Of a DNA stretch of 5,391 bases, positions 1 to 5,391 are shown piece by piece. The notes under the pieces were generated by a model. That model saw only the letters and a program-made list of their open reading frames with translations. It was not told the DNA's origin and did not search any database. Made by a program: the position numbers and the translations under genes. The stretch comes from an uncultured Chitinophagaceae bacterium (lineage in GTDB: Bacteria > Bacteroidota > Bacteroidia > Chitinophagales > Chitinophagaceae). The stretch covers positions 1 to 5,391 of the forward strand of contig CAMLEM010000140.1 of the NCBI GenBank assembly GCA_946479005.1. Direction: 5' to 3'. Every line of letters begins with the position of its first letter. The first letter of the stretch is position 1.

Positions 1-1
1 T

Positions 2-343
2 TTCACCCGGGCGAAAGCGATCGTTACGCTGGCCCGCGACCTGAACCTGATCATCGTGCTGAAGGGCCATCACACCCTGGTGACAATGCCCGGGGGCCAG
101 CAATATTTCAACAGCACCGGGAATCCCGGGATGGCGAAGGGCGGAAGCGGTGATGTGCTCACCGGGTTTTTAACAGGACTCCTCGCATCCGGGTACAGTC
201 CTGAATCTGCCTCCATACTTGGTGTTTATCTCCACGGGCTCGCCGGTGATATCGCTGCCGAACAGGGCGCCCAGGAAACGCTTACGGCCTCCGACCTGAT
301 CGATCATTTACCCCTGGCTTTCCGCAGTTTATACCCGGTATAA
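2..343 (+). CDS. nnrD: NAD(P)H-hydrate dehydratase, C-terminal part (5' end outside window)
   Basis: This is the last 113 residues of a YjeF C-terminal-domain protein (ribokinase-like fold), which dehydrates damaged NAD(P)H hydrate back to NAD(P)H using ADP or ATP in the cytoplasm. The frame is open from base 2 and ends with TAA at 341-343. Visible signatures are V-L-K-G-H-H-T (residues 19-25 of the fragment), the hallmark [19 protein letters not shown] (37-55) with the conserved catalytic-type Asp at 51, and the [10 protein letters not shown] helix that follows. A GTG at 56 is internal and not the real start, because conserved sequence continues upstream of it. In most bacteria this domain is fused to an N-terminal NAD(P)HX epimerase (bifunctional Nnr, about 500 residues). 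Whether that holds here cannot be seen. Downstream, hppA lies 91 bp away and probably has its own promoter. Confidence 0.93.
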   Translation, partial: FTRAKAIVTLARDLNLIIVLKGHHTLVTMPGGQQYFNSTGNPGMAKGGSGDVLTGFLTGLLASGYSPESASILGVYLHGLAGDIAAEQGAQETLTASDLIDHLPLAFRSLYPV

Positions 344-359
344 TTTGGCATTCATCCCC

Positions 360-367
360 TATCTTTG
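360..367 (+). promoter_or_regulatory. Candidate Bacteroidota -7 box for hppA
   Basis: TATCTTTG at 360-367 matches the Bacteroidota sigma-ABfr -7 consensus TAnnTTTG exactly. It lies in the nnrD-hppA gap and would start transcription near 373-375, giving an untranslated leader of about 60 nt before the ATG at 435. No convincing TTTG -33 box sits at the usual spacing of about 19 nt: the nearest TTTG (344-347) is only 12 nt upstream. The call therefore rests on one element. No Shine-Dalgarno sequence precedes the hppA start, as is normal for this phylum. Confidence 0.45.
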
Positions 368-434
368 CCGCCCTGTGAAAGCAGGCAGGAACTAAGCATC
401 CATACTTTAAACTACTGATTTAGAATACGCTACT

Positions 435-2660
435 ATGGACAAATTGATCTATCTCGTCCCGGTTATGGGTTTGATCGGGTTGCTCTACACTTTTTTGAAA
501 TTCAACTGGGTCACCAGGCAGGATGCCGGCACCGACCGGATGAAGGAGATCAGCAAATACATTGCTGAAGGTGCGATGGCCTTTTTGAAAGCCGAATGGA
601 AGATCCTTGGTTATTTCGTTGTGATCGTGGGCATCCTCCTGGCCGTGATGGCACAGGCCAACCCTCATTCCCACTGGTCCATCGCCATTGCCTTTATCAT
701 TGGCGCATTTATGAGCGCATTTGCCGGTTTTGTGGGGATGAAGGCCGCCACCCGCGCGAACGTCCGCACGGCACACGCAGCAAGAACCAGCCTGAAAAAA
801 GCTTTGAATGTTTCATTCACCGGCGGCGCCGTGATGGGTGTGGGTGTGGCAGGCCTGGCCGTACTTGGTCTCGGTGGATTATACATCGTTTTGAAACAGA
901 TGTTCGCGCCCGATGCTTCACTGAATTCGGAAGAAATGTTCCAGACCATTGAAGTATTAACCGGTTTTTCATTAGGTGCTGAATCCATCGCCCTCTTTGC
1001 CCGTGTGGGCGGAGGTATTTATACCAAGGCTGCCGATGTGGGCGCTGATCTCGTGGGTAAAGTGGAAGCAGGAATTCCTGAAGATGATCCCCGCAACCCC
1101 GCTACCATCGCCGATAACGTAGGTGATAATGTAGGTGATGTGGCAGGGATGGGCGCCGACCTTTTCGGTTCCTATGTGGCCACGGTACTTGCCACGATCG
1201 TATTGGGTCAGCAAACAACGGTCATTGGAGGAGATACACTGGGTGGTTTTTCACCCGTGATCCTGCCGATGCTGATCGCCGGTGTGGGTATCCTGTTCTC
1301 CATCCTGGCCACTTTCTTTGTTCGCATCAGTGAGAATGCTGGCATCAATACCGACACGGTACAGAAAGCGCTGAATATGGGTAACTGGGGTTCCATCATC
1401 TTAACGGCTATCGCCGCAGCGGGACTGGTTACCTGGCTCCTGCCCGAACAAATGGAGCTTCGCGGATTTGAATTTACCAAATGGGGTGTGCTTGGGGCGA
1501 TCGCTGTAGGTCTTGCCGTGGGCGCCCTGATGAGCATCATCACAGAATATTTTACGGCGATGGGCAAGCGCCCGGTGAAATCCATCATCCGGCAATCATC
1601 CACGGGTCACGCCACCAACGTGATCGGCGGACTGGCCGTGGGTATGGAATCCACCTTCCTTCCCATCATCGTTCTTGCCGGTGGTATCTGGGGTTCTTAT
1701 GAATTCGCCGGTCTCTACGGTGTAGCGATCGCGGCCGCGGGTATGATGGCAACCACTGCGATGCAGCTGGCCATTGATGCTTTCGGTCCCATTGCAGACA
1801 ATGCCGGCGGTATTGCCGAAATGAGTGAGCTTCCCAAGGAAGTGAGGGAAAAAACAGATGTGCTGGATGCGGTAGGAAATACAACGGCGGCAACCGGTAA
1901 GGGTTTTGCCATTGCCTCTGCTGCGCTGACAGCCCTTGCGCTTTTTGCCGCCTTTGTTGGTGTAGCAGGAATTACGGGTATTGATATTTACAAAGCCAAT
2001 GTGCTCGCCTGTCTTTTTGTGGGAGGTATGATCCCCTTCATTTTCTCCTCGCTCGCGATCCGTGCCGTGGGACAGGCCGCGATGTCGATGGTGGAAGAAG
2101 TGAGAAGGCAGTTCCGTACGATCCCGGGAATTATGGAAGGCACCGGGAAGCCCGAATACGACAAATGTGTGGCGATCTCCACCCAGGCTTCCATCAAAAA
2201 AATGATGCTGCCCGGGGCCATTGCGATCGTTTCTCCGCTGGTCATCGGCTTTATGCCCGGCCTTGGTGCGGAAGCGCTGGGAGGATTTCTCGCGGGTGCC
2301 ACGGTGAGCGGCGTACTGATGGGAATGTTCCAGAACAATGCCGGGGGCGCCTGGGACAATGCAAAGAAATCATTCGAGAAAGGGGTTGATATCAACGGTG
2401 AGATGTTCTATAAAAAGTCGGAGCCTCACAAGGCTTCGGTAACGGGTGATACGGTGGGTGATCCATTCAAGGATACATCAGGTCCCTCGATGAACATCCT
2501 CATCAAACTGATGTCCATTGTTTCCCTGGTGATCGCCCCTACCCTGGCGCAGATCGCCGACGAAGATGGGGTGTCGAAATCAAATGAAATAAAAAAAGAG
2601 GTAAAGGTCGCACAGGTGCAGAACCAGGGAGATGCCCCGGGTGCTGTGGTGTATAAATAA
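435..2660 (+). CDS. hppA: K+-dependent membrane-bound pyrophosphatase, predicted H+ pump
   Basis: Complete 741-residue integral-membrane pyrophosphatase that couples PPi hydrolysis at the cytoplasmic face to cation export. About 16 membrane segments are visible, the first at 3-22 and the last about 685-706. Active-site motifs are all present: [11 protein letters not shown] (201-211), D-N-V-G-D-N-V-G-D (227-235), [12 protein letters not shown] (448-459), [12 protein letters not shown] (634-645) and [10 protein letters not shown] (671-680). N-T-T-A-A-T-G-K-G (482-490) has Ala485 and Gly488 where K+-independent enzymes have Lys and Thr, so K+ dependence is expected. In TMH6, D242-L-F-G-S-Y-V-A249 lacks Glu at both the Na+-pump position (245) and the plant H+-pump position (249). 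TMH5 instead has Glu183, seven residues before the conserved Arg190, a pattern I recall from Flavobacterium-type H+ pumps. A charged tail (707-741) follows the last helix. Two TAA codons in a row end the gene, and no clear terminator follows. Confidence 0.97.
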   Translation: MDKLIYLVPVMGLIGLLYTFLKFNWVTRQDAGTDRMKEISKYIAEGAMAFLKAEWKILGYFVVIVGILLAVMAQANPHSHWSIAIAFIIGAFMSAFAGFVGMKAATRANVRTAHAARTSLKKALNVSFTGGAVMGVGVAGLAVLGLGGLYIVLKQMFAPDASLNSEEMFQTIEVLTGFSLGAESIALFARVGGGIYTKAADVGADLVGKVEAGIPEDDPRNPATIADNVGDNVGDVAGMGADLFGSYVATVLATIVLGQQTTVIGGDTLGGFSPVILPMLIAGVGILFSILATFFVRISENAGINTDTVQKALNMGNWGSIILTAIAAAGLVTWLLPEQMELRGFEFTKWGVLGAIAVGLAVGALMSIITEYFTAMGKRPVKSIIRQSSTGHATNVIGGLAVGMESTFLPIIVLAGGIWGSYEFAGLYGVAIAAAGMMATTAMQLAIDAFGPIADNAGGIAEMSELPKEVREKTDVLDAVGNTTAATGKGFAIASAALTALALFAAFVGVAGITGIDIYKANVLACLFVGGMIPFIFSSLAIRAVGQAAMSMVEEVRRQFRTIPGIMEGTGKPEYDKCVAISTQASIKKMMLPGAIAIVSPLVIGFMPGLGAEALGGFLAGATVSGVLMGMFQNNAGGAWDNAKKSFEKGVDINGEMFYKKSEPHKASVTGDTVGDPFKDTSGPSMNILIKLMSIVSLVIAPTLAQIADEDGVSKSNEIKKEVKVAQVQNQGDAPGAVVYK

Positions 2661-2819
2661 TAAAGGTTCGTTTGGAATAAAAAGGCTGCCAAATTGAATT
2701 TCTTAACCCGGTGAAATAAACGGGAAAAAATGGTTGTTTTTCTTACAGCAGGCAGGTGTTTCGACTGATTTTATTGGATGATTTAACGGATTAAAAATTC
2801 CAACCTTGGTTTTCACGAA

Positions 2820-2937
2820 GCGTCCCTACGGGACGCGCAGGTGATTGACGCTTTTTATACCCCGGGTTGAAACCCGGGGCTACAGACAAATCGTCCCCAC
2901 GGGACGGGGAGAGATTCCTCCATTAAATGTTCTCCCC
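2820..2937. repeat. Composite palindromic (REP-like) intergenic repeat
   Basis: Four inverted-repeat units lie in tandem. (a) GCGTCCC-TAC-GGGACGC, 2820-2836, a 7-bp stem with a 3-nt loop. (b) CCCCGGGT-TGAA-ACCCGGGG, 2860-2879, a perfect 8-bp stem with a TGAA loop. (c) CGTCCC-CAC-GGGACG, 2892-2906. (d) GGGGAGA 2906-2912 pairing with TCTCCCC 2931-2937 across 18 nt. Units (a) and (c) share the 15-mer CGTCCC(T/C)ACGGGACG with one mismatch, 71 bp apart, and flank (b) symmetrically. The local GC richness contrasts with the AT-rich flanks. From general familiarity, such GTCCC-loop-GGGAC plus GGGTTGAAACCC modules recur in intergenic regions of environmental Bacteroidota and Planctomycetes-like genomes, which is why I call it a dispersed repeat. 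Only one composite copy exists in this window. It may also act on transcript ends: GACGC followed by TTTTT (2847-2856) gives (a) an alternative 3' arm. Confidence 0.7.
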
Positions 2938-3042
2938 CTCTGGATTAGTTCAATACATAAAGACGATCGGACAACGCGTTCGAATGCACAGGATGTAAAA
3001 CGTCAATCCACGAAAAACCATCAACCCTGATTTCAAATTCAT

Positions 3043-3050
3043 TAAATTAG
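3043..3050 (+). promoter_or_regulatory. Weak -7-like element ahead of the barrel-like gene
   Basis: TAAATTAG at 3043-3050 differs at one fixed position from the Bacteroidota TAnnTTTG -7 consensus. Its distance to the ATG at 3075 would leave a leader of about 15-20 nt. No TTTG -33 box is evident at the expected spacing, and AT-rich sequence makes chance matches common. It is offered only as the best candidate in this gap. Confidence 0.2.
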
Positions 3051-3074
3051 ATCCTTCCAAACCAGAACTGAACG

Positions 3075-3567
3075 ATGAAACATTTTGCCCTTGCCATCCT
3101 CTTTTTTGCGCTGACATTCCCCGCCATATCGCAGAATGAAACTACCAAACGACCTGTTCTTTATGGCGGCCCCGGTTTCGGAATTGATCACGGTGGCCTG
3201 GGTGTCAAACTTTAATTTCAATGGCCTGGGTATGAACGGGGGGTTAACTTTTCTCGGTTTTCCTGATCATCGATCCAGTCCAATGATAATGGTAATGTAT
3301 GGCTATAATGCCGTCATAAAACTAAATTCCCGCTTCGGCGAAGAAGTTTTTTCCGAAACCTATTATGGGTTCTCTGCAGCCGCCGGTTATACCTTCCTCG
3401 TGGGAAAGAATCAAAACCGGATCAACGCAGGCATCGTATTTCCATTTCGCAACAGCGCATTTAAGCAGGATTATGATGATGCCAGGGAAGCAAGTTTCAG
3501 TTTTAATTCTAAAAACCCGGGTGTTTTGATCACGATCGGTTTTCTATTTGCCGCACATTCGAGGTAA
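3075..3567 (+). pseudogene. Small secreted, probable outer-membrane beta-barrel protein, split by a +1 frameshift
   Basis: The ATG at 3075 opens a frame coding a clear signal peptide (M-K-H-F-A-L-A-I-L-F-F-A-L-T-F-P-A-I-S-Q, cleavage near residue 20). G-G-P-G-F-G-I-D-H-G-G-L-G-V-K-L follows and then TAA at 3213-3215. Skipping one T (CTT-T-AAT, 3210-3216) joins this to the next frame, which continues N-F-N-G-L-G-M-N-G-G-L and runs to TAA at 3565-3567. The rejoined product is 163 residues. It alternates glycine/aromatic beta-strand-like stretches (for example G-Y-T-F-L-V, I-N-A-G-I-V-F-P-F, G-V-L-I-T-I-G-F-L-F), as in small Bacteroidota outer-membrane barrels. No specific family is recognised and its function is unknown. 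The downstream frame alone could start at ATG 3136 (143 residues), but it would then lack a signal peptide. The cause may be a real mutation, a sequencing error or, less likely, +1 recoding. It ends 4 bp from the convergent aminotransferase gene. Confidence 0.75.
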
Positions 3568-3576
3568 AATATTACC
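3563..3576. repeat. Short palindrome spanning both convergent stop codons
   Basis: GGTAA-AATA-TTACC is a perfect 5-bp inverted repeat whose two arms contain the TAA stop codons of the plus-strand barrel-like gene and the minus-strand aminotransferase gene. It has no T-tract on either strand and a weak AT-rich stem, so it is a poor terminator. It may simply reflect two facing stop codons. Confidence 0.3.
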
Positions 3577-4678
3577 CAAACGCCAGCACCAACTCAATGA
3601 TCCTTTCCACCTGGTCTTCTTCCAGGTTAGGATGCAAAGGCAGGCTCAACGCCTCTTCGTTCAATTGTTCGCAATTGGGCAGTGAGGGCTGCGGGCCATA
3701 AAGTGCGTTCAAATGAAGAGGATGATAACGAAGCGTGGTGTACACGCCATTTTCCAAAAGGTATTTCGCCAATGCGTCGCGTTCTTTTGTACGGATGACA
3801 TAAGTAAACCAGGAATGCGTTTCATTTGCGGAAGGACCGCAGGGACAAATGATATCCGAGCCTGAAAAAGCATCCGTGTACCTTTCCCATATCTTCCGGC
3901 GATAAGCCTGGTATCCATCGATCTTATCTAACTGAACGATCCCGATGCAGGCGGCAAGATTCGTGGGCAACATTTTGATGAATGGCTCTGCAACCCGGTA
4001 CTCCCACCAGCGATCTTTGGTTCCACCTGCAGCCGAATCGAATCCCGACTTTCCAATGCCGCAATAACGCAACATCCTTGCTCTTTCCAGCATCGCCGCA
4101 TTCTTCAGCGACATTCCCCCTCCCTCACCCGTGGTAAGGTTCTTCACCGCATCGAAGCTATAAATCCCTATGTCGCCGATCGTACCGCAGTGCCTTCCCT
4201 TATACTTGGAATCAACGGCGTGGGCGGCATCCTCGATCACAGGGTAGCCCAAACCGAGGATGGGATCCATATCTACTGGCTTGCCGGCGTAATGAACGAT
4301 CATAATGGCGCTGGTCTGTTCACTGATCCTTGACCGGATCAATTCCGCGGTAACATTCATCGTAGCGATATCCACATCACAGAAAACGGGCTTGTGGCCG
4401 GCCATAATGATCGCCTGTGCGCAGGATACCCAGGTAAAGGAAGGCAGGATGATCTCGGAGCCTTTCGGCAGATCCAGCAATACACAGGCAAGATACAATG
4501 CGTTGGATCCACTGTCGACCATTGCAAAATGATCAATACTATATTTCTCAGAGAATTTTTCCTCGAACTCGGTCACTTTTTTACCAAATCCCATCCACTG
4601 GCTTTCCATCACGGCTGAGACCGCGGCGATCTCCTCTTTTCCCACCCTTGAACCAAAAACCGAGATCATCCTGCTCAT
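3572..4678 (-). CDS. DegT/DnrJ/EryC1/StrS family PLP-dependent sugar aminotransferase
   Basis: Complete 368-residue fold-type I aminotransferase of the family that aminates keto-sugar nucleotides, normally using glutamate as donor, to make amino sugars for surface glycans or secondary metabolites. The order of motifs fits: V-D-S-G-S-N-A-L (54-61, PLP phosphate region), P-S-F-T-W-V-S (79-85), V-I-E-D-A-A-H-A (147-154, with Asp150 at the pyridine-nitrogen position), S-F-D-A-V-K-N-L-T-T-G-E-G-G (174-187, with Lys179 as the predicted Schiff-base lysine), M-L-P-T-N-L-A-A-C-I-G-I-V-Q-L (236-250) and a C-terminal small domain with R-Y-H-P-L-H (317-322). The length is normal for the family. The exact sugar substrate cannot be read from sequence alone. 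The start at 4678 overlaps the upstream glycosyltransferase stop in an ATGA (4675-4678), implying translational coupling. A purine-rich AAAGAG lies a few bases upstream. A second ATG three codons in is a less likely start. Confidence 0.93.
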   Translation of the reverse strand: MSRMISVFGSRVGKEEIAAVSAVMESQWMGFGKKVTEFEEKFSEKYSIDHFAMVDSGSNALYLACVLLDLPKGSEIILPSFTWVSCAQAIIMAGHKPVFCDVDIATMNVTAELIRSRISEQTSAIMIVHYAGKPVDMDPILGLGYPVIEDAAHAVDSKYKGRHCGTIGDIGIYSFDAVKNLTTGEGGGMSLKNAAMLERARMLRYCGIGKSGFDSAAGGTKDRWWEYRVAEPFIKMLPTNLAACIGIVQLDKIDGYQAYRRKIWERYTDAFSGSDIICPCGPSANETHSWFTYVIRTKERDALAKYLLENGVYTTLRYHPLHLNALYGPQPSLPNCEQLNEEALSLPLHPNLEEDQVERIIELVLAFG

Positions 4679-5391
4679 AAGCTCTTTTTCAATTTTGCAA
4701 ACATTTCCTTGGAATAAGCTCCCACGCTGAAAATATAATCCCCGATCACGGGTGAGCGGTTCAACAACGAGATCAATTCTTCATCCTCGGGAAATTCTCC
4801 CTTTGTGAGTTCATCCCTTAGCCAGTTTGTTTCATACCAGCGGTGTTTCCGGTAAAACTGGATGAGATCGATTCCCACACCCTTTCTTCTTTCGTGTAAC
4901 ACCTTCAACAAGGATCCTTCAAAATGCCTGCAAAGGATCGTGAAGAGTTTCCACTGCTTGATGTAATTCCGCGGCTCTTTCCTGGCCAGCCACATTCCTC
5001 TCTCGTGGATCCTGTACACGGAAAGGGTTTCTGGTAAAAAGGCAACCTTCCCGAATGACCCCACATAGGTGAACAGCGGAACATCCAGGAATGGAACCGT
5101 ATAAAACCAGCCGGGGATCGTTTCAAGATATTCCCGCCTGAACATCACATTCGATGTATGCAGCGTCAGCTTTCCCACTGTGCTCATAATCTCTTCGATA
5201 CTGAAAACCTTTTCCCCTTCAAACGGCTCATCATTCGCCATCTCCCCGGGCACCGCTCCCTTTCTTTCTATGGTTTTATGAAATCCCAGGGCGCAACCGG
5301 GTTCTTTCTCCATCCGTTCGAATTGTTTCTGCAATTTATATGGCTGAATCCAGTAATCATCACCGTCGAGTGTGGCAATGTATCTTCCCCG
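4675..5391 (-). CDS. Family 2 glycosyltransferase, C-terminal part (5' end outside window)
   Basis: The frame is open to the window edge, giving the last 238 residues of a GT-A fold glycosyltransferase that transfers a sugar from a nucleotide sugar, probably during polysaccharide assembly at the inner membrane. The visible start reads R-G-R-Y-I-A-T-L-D-G-D-D-Y-W (residues 1-14 of the fragment). This is the metal/nucleotide-binding DxD region (D-G-D-D, 9-12), so roughly the first 80-90 residues of the domain are missing. Later come H-T-S-N-V-M-F-R-R (around 78-86), F-L-D-V-P-L-F (101-107), where the Asp sits at the usual acceptor-side/catalytic-base position, and S-V-Y-R-I-H-E-R-G (124-132), all typical of GT2. 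A TTG at 5334 is internal, since the DxD motif lies upstream of it. No membrane segment is visible. The C-terminal region (about 140-238) is charged and mostly helical-looking. The stop overlaps the start of the aminotransferase gene. Donor and acceptor cannot be assigned. Confidence 0.92.
   Translation of the reverse strand, partial: RGRYIATLDGDDYWIQPYKLQKQFERMEKEPGCALGFHKTIERKGAVPGEMANDEPFEGEKVFSIEEIMSTVGKLTLHTSNVMFRREYLETIPGWFYTVPFLDVPLFTYVGSFGKVAFLPETLSVYRIHERGMWLARKEPRNYIKQWKLFTILCRHFEGSLLKVLHERRKGVGIDLIQFYRKHRWYETNWLRDELTKGEFPEDEELISLLNRSPVIGDYIFSVGAYSKEMFAKLKKSL

Larger units (their letters stand above)
2661..3074. other. 414-bp intergenic region without a credible gene
   Basis: This stretch separates hppA from the barrel-like gene. 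From 2661 to 2819 it is fairly AT-rich, and I see no gene, no clear promoter and no standard terminator. A weak CCCG/CGGG pair (2707-2710 with 2721-2724) has no T-tract. The centre (about 2820-2937) is a composite palindromic repeat, listed separately. From 2938 to 3074 I see nothing beyond a weak promoter-like element near 3043. An open frame at 2845-3030 reads through the repeat hairpins and looks like a chance ORF. Confidence 0.8.

Noticed and set aside
380..389. AGCAGGCAGG present both before hppA (380-389) and after it (2747-2756)
   Set aside because: A 10-base match between two sites in a 5.4-kb window is expected by chance, and nothing else is shared around the two copies.
1117..1141. 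Tandem GATAAyGTAGGT repeat
   Set aside because: It encodes the invariant D-N-V-G-D-N-V-G-D active-site motif of membrane pyrophosphatases, so the repetition is at protein level.
1208..1603. Long minus-strand open frames inside hppA (also 420-776, 665-988 and 1988-2395)
   Set aside because: They lie opposite strongly conserved hppA codons, and their translations are compositionally odd and lack recognisable motifs. They are antisense shadows of a GC-biased coding sequence.
2707..2724. CCCG/CGGG inverted pair after hppA as its terminator
   Set aside because: It has only 4 bp of stem with a 10-nt loop, and it is followed by A residues rather than T on the sense strand.
2820..2937. CRISPR array or riboswitch reading of the hairpin region
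   Set aside because: There are only two copies of the 15-mer, no regular spacers and no cas genes. No known riboswitch core was recognised, and the next gene begins about 140 bp further on.
2845..3030. 61-residue open frame on the plus strand
   Set aside because: It starts inside the spacer of the palindromic repeat and translates the hairpins themselves. The product is low-complexity, basic and has no domain-like pattern. It is best explained as repeat sequence that happens to be open.
3333..3352. CTTC-GGC-GAAG hairpin followed by TTTTTT inside the barrel-like gene
   Set aside because: A 4-bp stem is too weak for an intrinsic terminator, and it lies within coding sequence that continues in frame.

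Overview
The window looks like a piece of chromosome from a member of the Bacteroidota, possibly Chitinophagaceae-like. The grounds are start codons without Shine-Dalgarno sequences on the plus-strand genes, a TAnnTTTG-type -7 box ahead of hppA, a small secreted barrel-like protein whose signal peptide ends in A-I-S-Q, and a K+-dependent membrane pyrophosphatase with the residue pattern I recall for Flavobacterium-type enzymes. The taxonomic call is inference; no rRNA or other marker is present.

Left part, plus strand: the 3' end of an NAD(P)H-hydrate dehydratase gene (nnrD/YjeF C-terminal domain, positions 2-343) is followed by a 91-bp gap with a candidate promoter, then a complete hppA (435-2660). 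HppA is an ion-pumping membrane pyrophosphatase with 16 predicted membrane segments. It lacks Glu at both common TMH6 gate positions and carries one in TMH5 (E183), which suggests H+ pumping.

Middle: a 414-bp gene-free stretch (2661-3074) holds a composite palindromic repeat (about 2820-2937). Two near-identical CGTCCC(T/C)ACGGGACG hairpins flank a CCCCGGGTTGAAACCCGGGG hairpin, and a GGGGAGA/TCTCCCC arm pair follows. It resembles the REP-like intergenic repeats of environmental bacterial genomes. Next comes a small secreted, probably outer-membrane beta-barrel protein gene (3075-3567). It is split by a single +1 frameshift at a CTT-TAA site, so it is a pseudogene, a sequencing error or, less likely, a recoded gene.

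Right part, minus strand: two genes overlapping by ATGA form an operon reading leftward. A family 2 glycosyltransferase (cut by the window edge, 4675 to beyond 5391) is followed by a DegT/DnrJ/EryC1/StrS PLP-dependent sugar aminotransferase (3572-4678). Together they point to the end of a surface polysaccharide (O-antigen, capsule or exopolysaccharide) cluster: one enzyme makes an amino-sugar nucleotide and the other transfers a sugar to the growing glycan. This operon converges on the barrel-like gene with only 4 bp between stop codons.

No tRNA, rRNA, CRISPR array, transposase or recognisable new defence or mobile system was seen. The points most worth a second look are the repeat, the CTT-TAA frameshift and the ion-gate residues of HppA.
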